This document shows, piece after piece, positions 1 to 6,727 of a DNA stretch of 16,763 nt. The translations under genes were made by a program, and so were the position numbers. Origin of the DNA: Clostridia bacterium. Lineage in GTDB: Bacteria > Bacillota_A > Clostridia > Christensenellales > Aristaeellaceae. Each line of letters begins with the position of its first letter. Positions within the stretch are counted from its first letter, which is position 1. Location of the stretch: assembly GCA_017648805.1 (NCBI GenBank), contig JAGCIC010000029.1, forward strand, positions 1-16,763, read 5' to 3'. Under the pieces are notes generated by a model. The model saw only the letters and a list, made by a program, of their open reading frames with translations. It searched no databases and was not told where the DNA came from.

Positions 1-1455
1 CAGGAAGAAAAACAGGGTCACTATCAGGGGCAGGAAGCTCAGAACGCTGCCCACGCCCTCGAATATTCCGTCCAGCACCAGGATTTTGATGGTCTCGTTC
101 ACGCTGCCGGCTTCCATGGCGTTTCTGACCAGAGTGCCCAGCGCCTGAATCCCGGAGGCGAACAGGTCCTGCAAAAACGGCCCGATAAGGAAGAAGGTCA
201 GGAAGAATACCAGACCCATTATGCCTATAAACAGGGGCAGGGCGGTGTACTTGCCGGTGAGCAGGCGGTCTATCTTCTGGCTGCGCAGGTGTTCCCGGCT
301 TTCCCGCGGATGGGTGACGCAGGCCTCGGACACCCTTTCGATGTAGTCGAAGCGCATGTCCGCCATGGCGGCGCTGTGATCCAGCTCCCTTTCCTTTTCC
401 ATCTGCAGCACTATGTGCTCCAGCATCTCCTTTTCGTTGGTGTCCAGGCTCAGGCGGGAGAGTATGTCATTGTCGCCTTCGATCAGCTTGCTTGCCGCGA
501 ACCTTACGGGCAGGCCCGCCTCCTCGGCGTGGTCCTCTATCAGGTGGCTCACCGCGTGCAGCGCCCTGTGCACCGCGCCGCCGTGGTCTTCGGGGAAGCA
601 GAAGTCCTGCCTTAAGGGCTTTTCCCTGTATTTGGCCACGTGGATGGCATGGCGCACCAGCTCGTCCACGCCCTCGTTCTTTACCGCGGAGATGGGCACC
701 ACGGGCACGCCCAGCATGGCCTCCATGGCGTTTATGTCCACCATGCCGCCGTTGCCGCGCAGTTCGTCCATCATGTTGAGCGCCACCACCATGGGGGTGT
801 TCATCTCCAGCAGCTGCATGGTCAGGTACAGGTTGCGCTCTATGTTGGTGGCGTCAACTATGTCGATTATCGCGCTGGGTTTATTGTCCAGCACGAAGTT
901 GCGGGACACCATCTCTTCGCTGGAATAGGGGGACATGGAGTAAATGCCGGGCAGGTCGGTGACCAGCGTGTCCCTGTGGCCGCGTATGGCGCCGTCCTTG
1001 CGGTCCACGGTGACGCCGGGAAAGTTGCCCACGTGCTGGTTCGCGCCGGTCAGCTGGTTGAACAGGGTGGTCTTGCCCGAGTTCTGGTTGCCCACCAGAG
1101 CGAAGGTGAGCAGGCTGCCTTCCGGCAGGGGATCGCCGCTGCCCTTGGGATGGAACTTGCCTTCCTCGCCCAGGCCGGGGTGGTCGGTTAAGCGTATTTC
1201 GGGCGCCCTGCTGGGTTTTTCGGCGTCGGGAGACACGCGGGAAACCTGAATCTTTTCCGCGTCCGCAACGCGCAGGGTGAGCTCGTAGCCCCTCACCCTG
1301 AGTTCCATGGGATCGCCCATGGGAGCGAGCTTGACCAGCGTCACGTCGGTGCCGGGGATCACGCCCATGTCCAGGAAATGCTGCCTTAACGCGCCTTCGC
1401 CGCCTACCTGCTCTATGCGGGCGGACCGTCCGGGCTTGAGTTCGCTGAGCTTCAA
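1..1455 (-). CDS. feoB: FeoA-FeoB fusion, ferrous iron transporter (3' end beyond window)
   Basis: GTP-dependent Fe(II) uptake protein of the inner membrane; 485 codons lie in the window and the C-terminal part is cut off at base 1. Residues 1 to about 75 form an FeoA-like SH3 domain (starts KLSELKPG). The G domain follows: G1 GNQNSGKT at 122-129, NFPGVTV (switch I), G3 DLPG at 167-170, G4 NMMD at 227-230, and PISA as G5. Membrane segments begin near residue 400, and the last visible stretch (LSFLPLIVTLFFFL) matches the first Gate motif of FeoB. FeoA and FeoB are usually separate genes; here they are one frame. The start is TTG at 1455, with AGAGGTGAGG just upstream; a GTG at 1464 is the alternative. 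The gene lies 30 nt after the radical SAM gene with no terminator between, so they are probably co-transcribed. I saw no clear Fur box. Confidence 0.95.
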   Translation of the reverse strand, partial: MKLSELKPGRSARIEQVGGEGALRQHFLDMGVIPGTDVTLVKLAPMGDPMELRVRGYELTLRVADAEKIQVSRVSPDAEKPSRAPEIRLTDHPGLGEEGKFHPKGSGDPLPEGSLLTFALVGNQNSGKTTLFNQLTGANQHVGNFPGVTVDRKDGAIRGHRDTLVTDLPGIYSMSPYSSEEMVSRNFVLDNKPSAIIDIVDATNIERNLYLTMQLLEMNTPMVVALNMMDELRGNGGMVDINAMEAMLGVPVVPISAVKNEGVDELVRHAIHVAKYREKPLRQDFCFPEDHGGAVHRALHAVSHLIEDHAEEAGLPVRFAASKLIEGDNDILSRLSLDTNEKEMLEHIVLQMEKERELDHSAAMADMRFDYIERVSEACVTHPRESREHLRSQKIDRLLTGKYTALPLFIGIMGLVFFLTFFLIGPFLQDLFASGIQALGTLVRNAMEAGSVNETIKILVLDGIFEGVGSVLSFLPLIVTLFFFL

Positions 1456-1485
1456 ATACCTCACCTCTGCAAAATGGTTTGTGCA

Positions 1486-2604
1486 TCATTTAAGGCCGCG
1501 CCGGGCGGCGATAACGCCCGCCAGACGTGCCATGTCCATATATTCGGCGTCGAAAAAGCGCCTGTACGCCCCGCAGTACCGGTTAAGGCCGGGCCCTCTG
1601 CCGGCGGGATTCTCCCTTAAGCGCCTGCATCCGCCCCGGCACAGGGCGAACCAGCGGCACCTGCGGCACTCTTCGGCCATGGGGGCGGAGGAAGACACGA
1701 ACTCCCGCGCGGCGGGGGAGGAGCGCATTTCGTCAAAGCCGTTTTCGTGTACGTTCCCCAGCTTCCTTTCGTCGAAACAGTAGAAGTCGCAGGGGTATAC
1801 GCTGCCGTCCGCCTCCACCGTGAAGCTCACCTGGCACATGCTGTCCATGGAGCAGCTTTCGGGGCGGAAGCCCATCAGCATCTGCAGCCAGTTGTCGAAC
1901 ATGCGCACGCTCACGAAGCGGCCGGCGAGCAGGTCCCGCTTATACAATTCATAGGTCTTTATGAGGAAATCCCCCAGCGCTCCAACTTCGGGCAGCTCGG
2001 CGTCGTATCCGCCGCGCAGGGGCGCCACGCAGGGGATGAACTGCATGAAACCGAACCGCTTGAGCGCGTTATATGTGGTTTCGGGCTCGGCTGCGTTGTG
2101 CCGCGTGAGCACGGAAAGCGCGTTAAAGGGGACTTCATGCAGCTTCAGCAGCTCTGCCGCCTCCAGCACCCGGGCATGGGTACCCTGCCCGCTTTTGTCC
2201 CTGCGGCAGGCGTCGTGCGCGGCGGCTTCCCCGTCCAGGGACAGGCCCACGAGATAGTCTTCCCGCTTAAGGAAGGAGCACCACCTGCCGTCCAGCAGCG
2301 TGCCGTTGGTCTGCAGGGAATTGTGGTACCTTCTGCCTTTGCAAAGCTGCTTTTGAAGGGCCGCGGCGCGCTCGAAGAAATCAAGCCCCGCCAGCGTGGG
2401 TTCGCCGCCCTGGAACACGAAGAACACTTCGCTTGCGCGGCTTTCGAAGGCGCGCCTTATCAGCGCCTCCAGAGTCGCGTCCGTCATGGGAGGAAGGCGC
2501 TTTTCGGCCCTCTCGGCGGCTTCTTCCCCGTAAAAACAGTATGAGCAGGCCAGGTTGCACGCCCCGCTCACGGGCTTCACGAGCACGCTCAGACTGCCGG
2601 GCAT
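1486..2604 (-). CDS. Radical SAM/SPASM protein, anaerobic sulfatase-maturase type
   Basis: Predicted cytoplasmic radical SAM enzyme of 372 aa. Family members of the anSME type oxidise a Cys or Ser of a sulfatase to formylglycine. The radical SAM motif CX3CX2C is at 16, 20 and 23 (CNLACSYC), followed by the FQGGEPTLAGLDFF, QTNGTLLD and GLSLDG motifs typical of anSME. The C-terminal SPASM region has a full set of cysteines for two auxiliary Fe-S clusters (ESC, SMC, YPCD, EEC, RRC, ALC, GGC, RYC). The Asp after YPC is the position proposed as catalytic base in characterised anSMEs. The start chosen is ATG 2604, preceded by GGAGG with a 6-nt gap; an in-frame ATG at 2652 would lie inside the promoter. 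No sulfatase is encoded in the window, so the substrate is unknown. It is the first gene of a unit with feoAB. Confidence 0.88.
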   Translation of the reverse strand: MPGSLSVLVKPVSGACNLACSYCFYGEEAAERAEKRLPPMTDATLEALIRRAFESRASEVFFVFQGGEPTLAGLDFFERAAALQKQLCKGRRYHNSLQTNGTLLDGRWCSFLKREDYLVGLSLDGEAAAHDACRRDKSGQGTHARVLEAAELLKLHEVPFNALSVLTRHNAAEPETTYNALKRFGFMQFIPCVAPLRGGYDAELPEVGALGDFLIKTYELYKRDLLAGRFVSVRMFDNWLQMLMGFRPESCSMDSMCQVSFTVEADGSVYPCDFYCFDERKLGNVHENGFDEMRSSPAAREFVSSSAPMAEECRRCRWFALCRGGCRRLRENPAGRGPGLNRYCGAYRRFFDAEYMDMARLAGVIAARRGLK

Positions 2605-2638
2605 GGTCCACCTCCGCTTGATGTTTCCACAGGGTAAC

Positions 2639-2667
2639 ATTATACTCCGCATCGCCGGTTTTTTCCA
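2639..2667 (-). promoter_or_regulatory. Sigma-A-type promoter of the radical SAM-feoAB unit
   Basis: On the minus strand, TGGAAA (2667-2662) and TATAAT (2644-2639) are separated by 17 nt. This would start transcription near 2632, giving a leader of about 27 nt before ATG 2604. The 9-mer CTGTGGAAA occurs at the -35 (2662-2670) and again near the start point (2624-2632), a possible operator. Confidence 0.65.
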
Positions 2668-2736
2668 CAGCGGACCGCCTGCGGGGGACAGATGTTAGAA
2701 AAACTTAATATTCGCCACGGCTCGTTCCATTGGCTG

Positions 2737-2778
2737 AAAAAGGACACTGCCGCCGGCGCGTTATCGGTGGCTGTGTCC
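2737..2778 (-). terminator. Rho-independent terminator downstream of the nucleoside hydrolase
   Basis: Read on the minus strand, GGACAC (2778-2773) pairs with GTGTCC (2747-2742), and an inner GCCACC/GGCGGC helix extends the stem with one T-T mismatch and one wobble. Five T residues follow (2741-2737). It would end the transcript of the nucleoside hydrolase after the tandem repeat. Confidence 0.65.
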
Positions 2779-2819
2779 TTAATTATTTATTATTCTATTA
2801 TTTAGTTCGTAATATGCTG

Positions 2820-2904
2820 CCCGGTTTCCGAGCACTCGGCTTTCGAGTGTTCGGTTTCCGAGTACTCGGTTTCCGAATACTCGGTTTTGGGGTATTCGGG
2901 AACG
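2820..2904. repeat. 15-bp degenerate tandem repeat, about five units
   Basis: Units begin at 2830, 2845, 2860, 2875 and 2890, with a partial unit before them. The consensus on the plus strand is GAGTACTCGGTTTCC. Most unit junctions read CCGA-N4-TCGG, so they are self-complementary; CCGAGTACTCGG at 2858-2869 is a perfect palindrome. The array lies between the nucleoside hydrolase stop codon and its terminator, so it would be transcribed as a 3' UTR of small hairpins. The units are too short and lack spacers, so this is not a CRISPR array. Confidence 0.85.
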
Positions 2905-2945
2905 GGTCTGCCGGGGAATGCGCGCTTTCCGGGCTGTAACGCGTT

Positions 2946-3875
2946 TCAGCCCCGCCCGCCGGGGGCGAGGTGGTCGAACAGGTCCTGGAACAGCGCGTCC
3001 CGGTTGATGTGGTACACCATGCGGCACAGGGGCCGGCGGAAGTCCCAGGACAGGTGGTGGCTGTACTCGGGTATGGGCCGGGGCACGAGCTTGTCACGCA
3101 TCAGCTGCTTACCCTCGTCGTTCATAAGCCAGCCTATGCCCGTGACGTCCCAGATGACGCGGCTCCACACGCGGCCCTTCGCGTATTCGTTTGCCGCCTC
3201 TATGGTGTGGTCTATCAGGTACTCGCACAGGGGGTTTCTGCCCCGCAGCCAGTATTCCAGCTCGGGTCCCGTGGTGGCAAAATTGCTCACGATGCCCTGG
3301 GCGGGCAGCATCACCAGCGGTACGCCCGAATCGAACACCGCGCGCGCGGCGGCCACGTCCTGGCGCACGTTGAACTCGAAATTGTCCTCCCAGTGGGGTG
3401 CGTGGCAGCCCAGCCAGACCACCACGATCCTTTCGGCGATACCGGGCGCCTTGAGCAGCGCAGAGGCGACGTTGGTTATGGCGCCTATGGAAACCACGTA
3501 CAGGGGCTTTTCGGAAGAATACGTGTTTGCCAGGCGGATAAGATCGTCCGCGGCATCGGAAGGCACGGGGGTGTTTTCGTCCGGCAGGTAGCCGGAGGAG
3601 CCGCGGAACACGGGATATTCTTCCTTTCCCGCCAGCTTCAGCAGTTTTTTGATCTCGCTGTAGCTGCGTTCCATGCCGTCCGCGGGCCCGGCGGAGCGCT
3701 CGTTAAAGAACGGGGCGGCGTAAAACGCCTTCACCCGCAGCCTTTCCGGGGCGCTTATGGCGTACGCGATGGCGAACTGGTCGTCGATCTCGTTGTACGC
3801 GTCCGTATCCAGCACCATGTCCGCGATGCCCCGGGGGCGGTCAAGCATTTTTACGATCTGTTCGTTGCTCAGCAA
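2946..3875 (-). CDS. Nucleoside hydrolase (IUNH family)
   Basis: Predicted 309-aa cytoplasmic enzyme that cleaves the N-glycosidic bond of ribonucleosides to free base and ribose for salvage. The calcium-binding N-terminal signature is present as DTDAYNEIDDQFAIAYA (family core DTDxxxxDD), followed by VVSIGAITNVA and a conserved region around WEDNFEFN that matches the active-site side of the family. Length fits (about 300-340 aa). The frame stays open far upstream to 4886, but that extension is antisense to the PHP gene. The start I chose is TTG 3875, because GAGGAGG lies 8 nt upstream and the family homology begins right after. Base or ribose specificity cannot be read from sequence. It is divergent from the PHP gene; whether the two act together is unknown. 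Confidence 0.88.
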   Translation of the reverse strand: MLSNEQIVKMLDRPRGIADMVLDTDAYNEIDDQFAIAYAISAPERLRVKAFYAAPFFNERSAGPADGMERSYSEIKKLLKLAGKEEYPVFRGSSGYLPDENTPVPSDAADDLIRLANTYSSEKPLYVVSIGAITNVASALLKAPGIAERIVVVWLGCHAPHWEDNFEFNVRQDVAAARAVFDSGVPLVMLPAQGIVSNFATTGPELEYWLRGRNPLCEYLIDHTIEAANEYAKGRVWSRVIWDVTGIGWLMNDEGKQLMRDKLVPRPIPEYSHHLSWDFRRPLCRMVYHINRDALFQDLFDHLAPGGRG

Positions 3876-3970
3876 GGATGATGCCTCCTCTGTTTTATTA
3901 TTGGGAAAAACATATATATTCTCCGCGGAGGCGCGCTCTTCCTGCATCGGGGCGGGAATAAGCGGCACGC

Positions 3971-3998
3971 TTGACAATATTTTTATTCCGTGTACAAT
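3971..3998 (+). promoter_or_regulatory. Sigma-A promoter of the PHP-domain gene
   Basis: TTGACA (3971-3976) and TACAAT (3993-3998) are 16 nt apart in an AT-rich stretch within otherwise GC-rich DNA. The predicted start point is near 4005, about 30 nt before the ATG. GAGGTG just upstream of ATG 4035 is the ribosome-binding site. No convincing promoter was seen for the divergent nucleoside hydrolase in 3876-4034. Confidence 0.75.
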
Positions 3999-4034
3999 TC
4001 TGGGTAGAGAATATTCAGCAAATGAGGTGTCAGC

Positions 4035-4829
4035 ATGCGTTTTCCGATAGACCACGACCTGCACTGCCATACGTATCTTTCCCTGTGCTCGGGCGACCCC
4101 GCCCAGACGCCGGAGGGCATACTTGGATTCGCCAAAGCGCACGGCTACACCGTGCAGTGCATAACCGACCATCTGTGGGACAGCCTGATACCGGGGCCGA
4201 ACGGCTTTTACAGCTCCCAGAACATAGAACATGTGAGCCGCAACCTGCCTTTGCCGCGGGATGAGAGGGTAAGGATGGTGTTCGGCTGCGAGACGGAGTA
4301 CTGCGGCAACAGGAAGCTGGGCCTGCACCCCGACAATTATGACAAATTCGATTTTATAGTCATCCCGCCCAACCACTACCACATGAGCGGCCTTGTGCAC
4401 GCGGAAGGCTATGATACCGAAGCAAAGCGGGCGGGACTGCTTACGGAGCGGCTGGAGGAACTGACGCGCATGGACCTGCCGTGGCATAAGGTGGGCATCG
4501 CCCACATTACCTGCGGCCTCATCTTTACTGCCGGCGACCAGTACAAGGTGTACGAACTGGTGGACGAAACGCGCTTCCGGGGAGCCATGCGCGCCTTCGC
4601 GCGGCTTGGGGCGGGCATAGAGATAAACCTGTCCTGCTTTGCTCCCGGCTGGCGCGAGCACGAGGAGGCCATGCTCAGGCTTTACCGCATGGCGGGGGAA
4701 GAGGGCTGCAAATTCTACCTGGCCAGCGACGCCCACCATCCCGAAGAACTGAACGTGATCCCGGACAGGGCGCCGGAGGTGATAGAGAAACTGGGCCTGA
4801 CGAACGAAGACAGGTTCGTGCTTTCCTGA
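4035..4829 (+). CDS. PHP-domain metal-dependent hydrolase (histidinol-phosphatase-like)
   Basis: Predicted 264-aa cytoplasmic phosphoesterase with a PHP TIM-barrel fold that binds two or three metals. Metal-ligand motifs are all present: HDLHCHT (D8, H10, H12), ITDH (H46), GCETEY (E86), NHYH (H114, H116), GIAHIT and SDAHH (D232, H234). The length and motif order resemble histidinol-phosphate phosphatase and related small PHP proteins. No other histidine-biosynthesis gene is nearby, so a role in that pathway is not supported by context. It has its own promoter (3971-3998) and terminator (4842-4872), so it is probably monocistronic. The substrate is unknown. Confidence 0.85.
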   Translation: MRFPIDHDLHCHTYLSLCSGDPAQTPEGILGFAKAHGYTVQCITDHLWDSLIPGPNGFYSSQNIEHVSRNLPLPRDERVRMVFGCETEYCGNRKLGLHPDNYDKFDFIVIPPNHYHMSGLVHAEGYDTEAKRAGLLTERLEELTRMDLPWHKVGIAHITCGLIFTAGDQYKVYELVDETRFRGAMRAFARLGAGIEINLSCFAPGWREHEEAMLRLYRMAGEEGCKFYLASDAHHPEELNVIPDRAPEVIEKLGLTNEDRFVLS

Positions 4830-4841
4830 ACTGCGGGCGCA

Positions 4842-4872
4842 AAAAAGGACCGGCCTTTTGCCGGTCCTTTTT
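4842..4872. terminator. Bidirectional rho-independent terminator between PHP and hsp20 genes
   Basis: AAAAAGGACCGGC (4842-4854), loop CTTTT, GCCGGTCCTTTTT (4860-4872): a perfect 13-bp stem with A/T tails on both sides. It can stop the plus-strand PHP transcript and the minus-strand hsp20 transcript, whose stop codon is at 4883. Confidence 0.95.
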
Positions 4873-4882
4873 CGTTTGGGGA

Positions 4883-5329
4883 TCATCCTTCGATCATTAT
4901 GGTCTGCTTTTCGGGCAGCTTCCTGGCTTCCTTCTTGGGCACGTTTATGCTCAGCACGCCGTGTTCCAGCTTGGCGCTTATGTCCTCGCGGGTGAGCGCC
5001 TCGCCCACGTAGAAGCTCCTCTGCAGCGCGCCGGCGTACCTCTCCTGACGGATCAGCTTGCCTTTCTCGGTCTTTTCGTCCTTGTCCACGCCTTTCGAGG
5101 CGGTCACGGTCATATAACCGTTTTCGAGTTCCAAAGTAACGTCTTCCTTTTTGAAGCCGGGCAGGTCTATGTCGACTTCGTAGCGGTCCTCGTGCTCGTG
5201 CACGTCGGTCTTCATTTCGCGCGCGGCGTTCTTTCCGTACAGCCTGCGGTCCATGTGCCTGAATTCCCTGTCAAGGTCTCCGAAGAATTCATCGAACAGG
5301 TTCTCGCCGAAAATACTTGGCATCAACAT
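4883..5329 (-). CDS. Small heat-shock protein, Hsp20 / alpha-crystallin family
   Basis: 148-aa ATP-independent holdase chaperone that binds unfolding proteins in the cytoplasm. The short N-terminal arm (MLMPSIFGENLFDEFF) is typical of Clostridia and Bacilli members. The alpha-crystallin domain runs from about residue 38 to 138, with VDIDLPGFKKEDV and the ending GVLSINVPKKE, which carries the conserved I-x-I/V type C-terminal motif. The start is ATG 5329, with AAAGGAGG 8 nt upstream; a second in-frame ATG at 5323 is less well spaced. Expression is probably controlled by heat through the CIRCE element at 5509-5535. The leader of about 157 nt is unusually long and foldable. Confidence 0.95.
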   Translation of the reverse strand: MLMPSIFGENLFDEFFGDLDREFRHMDRRLYGKNAAREMKTDVHEHEDRYEVDIDLPGFKKEDVTLELENGYMTVTASKGVDKDEKTEKGKLIRQERYAGALQRSFYVGEALTREDISAKLEHGVLSINVPKKEARKLPEKQTIMIEG

Positions 5330-5351
5330 AACTCTTACCTCCTTTGACTCT

Positions 5352-5401
5352 TGCGCGTACTGCGCACCTGCCGCGATCGCCCTCCCGGGCTATCGTCGCA
5401 G
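5352..5401 (-). other. Structured 5' leader segment of hsp20 mRNA
   Basis: In the predicted minus-strand transcript two hairpins lie just ahead of the ribosome-binding site. The first (5401-5368) has nested helices CTGC/GCAG, CGAT/ATCG and GCCC/GGGC with loop GGGA. The second (5366-5352) is TGCGC-AGTAC-GCGCA. Whether they act as a thermosensor, stabiliser or nothing is not known; the Shine-Dalgarno AAAGGAGG itself lies outside both stems. Confidence 0.4.
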
Positions 5402-5493
5402 GGGTGTGTCGGCGTAGGTCACAGCATGTTGTCACCGCGGACTCGGGGTCCGGACCTCCGCTGCCTTTGGCCCTTTCCCTTTGTTCGCCTTAT

Positions 5494-5521
5494 ATTATAC
5501 TCGTTTTGTTAGCACTGTCAA
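5494..5521 (-). promoter_or_regulatory. Sigma-A promoter of hsp20
   Basis: On the minus strand, TTGACA (5521-5516) and TATAAT (5499-5494) are separated by 16 nt. Both hexamers match consensus exactly. The -35 lies inside the CIRCE operator. The start point would be near 5487. Confidence 0.9.
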
Positions 5522-5535
5522 TAGGTGAGTGCTAA
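5509..5535. promoter_or_regulatory. CIRCE operator (HrcA binding site)
   Basis: TTAGCACTG-N9-GAGTGCTAA, which differs from the CIRCE consensus TTAGCACTC-N9-GAGTGCTAA by one base. It overlaps the -35 of the hsp20 promoter, so HrcA binding should block RNA polymerase. CIRCE is classically found at groESL and dnaK operons; here it controls a lone hsp20. Confidence 0.95.
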
Positions 5536-5617
5536 TTATTTGGTTAACATTGCGCTAACATTTTGCACAGACCGATGCAGAAAAAATGAATCGGCGATGC
5601 AATAAGATCACGGGCAT

Positions 5618-5648
5618 AAAAAAAGCCCCCCGCGGAGGCGGGGGAGCC
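5618..5648 (-). terminator. Rho-independent terminator after the secreted-protein gene
   Basis: On the minus strand, CCCCCGC (5644-5638), loop CTCC, GCGGGGG (5633-5627), then GC and seven T residues (5624-5618). It lies about 20 nt past the stop codon at 5669 and closes the unit that begins at 7429. Confidence 0.9.
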
Positions 5649-5668
5649 GCAAAACGTTAGGCTTGGCG

Positions 5669-6681
5669 TCAGTCATCGCCCTGTACGGGAACGTATACCT
5701 GCTCCGCCATGGCGGTGAGGTCAAGCCCGTCAAGGTCGGTGCTGTAGACGGAGAGGGAATACATGAGCCCCGGCACGATGTCGTACCAAAGGCAGAGCTC
5801 AACCCATTCCTCGCTGCCGGTCTGGGACTGGCTGACAGTGCCGTAGCAGTGCTTGACGCTGATCTCCTCTTCGTTTTCCATTGGCAGGAAGATGCCTGAA
5901 ATGTTCATAAGCTGCCCGTATTCCAGCGCGGCGGGCTGTATGCGGGCGCAGAACTCGTCGCCGTCCAGGGTGAACTGCATTTCGGCCAGCTCTTCTTCGG
6001 GCAGGTAGCGGAATACCACGTCCCCGGCGCCTTCGGGCACGGCGAACTCCAGCCCGGAGACCTGCATGAGCTCTTCCGCGTCAAGCTCGAGCCAGGGGTT
6101 CTCCATGCCGATATCGTCCGAGAGAAGGTATCCCACGAAGCCGGACTCGTTCTTTTCGCTGCACAGGAACCAGTCTTCCAGCGCTTCCGCCACGCCGCCG
6201 TCGGTGTACACGTGCGCCCAGATGTACATGTCCTCGCTAAGCGCGCTTACGGGCGTGCCGGGACGGTACAGGCGCATGGTGTCGCCTGCGCTGATGCCGT
6301 AGGGTCCGGTGATGACGAAGCGGAGGCCTTCGTTTATGCTTTCCTCCCCGACGGTCTCGTTCACGGTCAGGGAGTCGATGACATAGTTCCAGGAGTACTC
6401 GTCCGCCTGCCCCGCAAACGACATGGTGCCGTAGAAGGAGCAGCAGTAGATGGTGCCGTCGGGGTAATTTTCGCCCGACTCGCCCATTTCGCTGTCGTGG
6501 TACTCGCCCAGAAGGAGCCGTCCTCGAGTATGCGCATGTCGGTGGACCAGGCGCCGGCGCCGCTTAAGAAGCTCCATTCCATGCCTTCGAACATGGCGAA
6601 GTCGGACCGGGTCGCTTCCGCGAAAGCGCAGGAGCAGAAAACGAGGGACAGGGTGATGATGAACGCGATGGTTTTCTTCAT
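5669..6681 (-). pseudogene. Secreted protein of unknown function, broken by a one-base frameshift
   Basis: The ATG at 6681 opens a frame with a clear Sec signal peptide (MKKTIAFIITLSLVFCSCAFA, then E) and continues to about residue 58 (ILEDGSFW). From base 6508 the sensible protein continues in the -1 frame (GEYHDSEMG, then 5669 stop). Adding one G to the GGG at 6507-6509 joins the halves as GSFWGEYHDSEMG and gives about 337 aa. The body is acidic, with no catalytic motif I recognise; the GxFxGEYHDSEMGE...YPDGT pattern recalls a family of exported hypothetical proteins in gut Clostridia, from memory only. The start has no well-spaced Shine-Dalgarno (AAAGGA is 13 nt away). It may be a real mutation or a homopolymer sequencing error. 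It lies 46 nt after the SIMPL gene, probably in one transcript. Confidence 0.75.
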
Positions 6682-6727
6682 GATTAAGGGTCGTTCCTTT
6701 CCAAGCCCTGCGGGCTGATTTATGCGT

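Noticed and set aside
881..1489. 202-codon minus-strand frame over the FeoA and G domain region
   Set aside because: It is an arginine-rich out-of-frame reading of feoAB; the FeoA and GTPase motifs are in the other frame.
2624..2670. DnaA boxes (TTTTCCACA resembles TTATCCACA)
   Set aside because: Only one-mismatch words, just two of them, with no origin-type AT-rich region or dnaA/dnaN neighbours.
2820..2904. CRISPR array
   Set aside because: Units are 15 bp, directly abutting and without spacers; no cas gene.
2730..2939. Short plus-strand frame encoding repeated GFRVL pentapeptides
   Set aside because: The peptide repeat is only the translation of the 15-bp DNA repeat; no ribosome-binding site and it overlaps a terminator.
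3876..4886. Upstream extension of the nucleoside hydrolase frame to 646 codons
   Set aside because: The extra 337 codons are antisense to the PHP gene and show no domain; GAGGAGG before TTG 3875 marks the true start.
6505..6512. Programmed -1 ribosomal frameshift in the exported-protein gene
   Set aside because: The junction TTC TGG GCG is not a slippery heptamer and no strong downstream structure was evident; a lost base is simpler.
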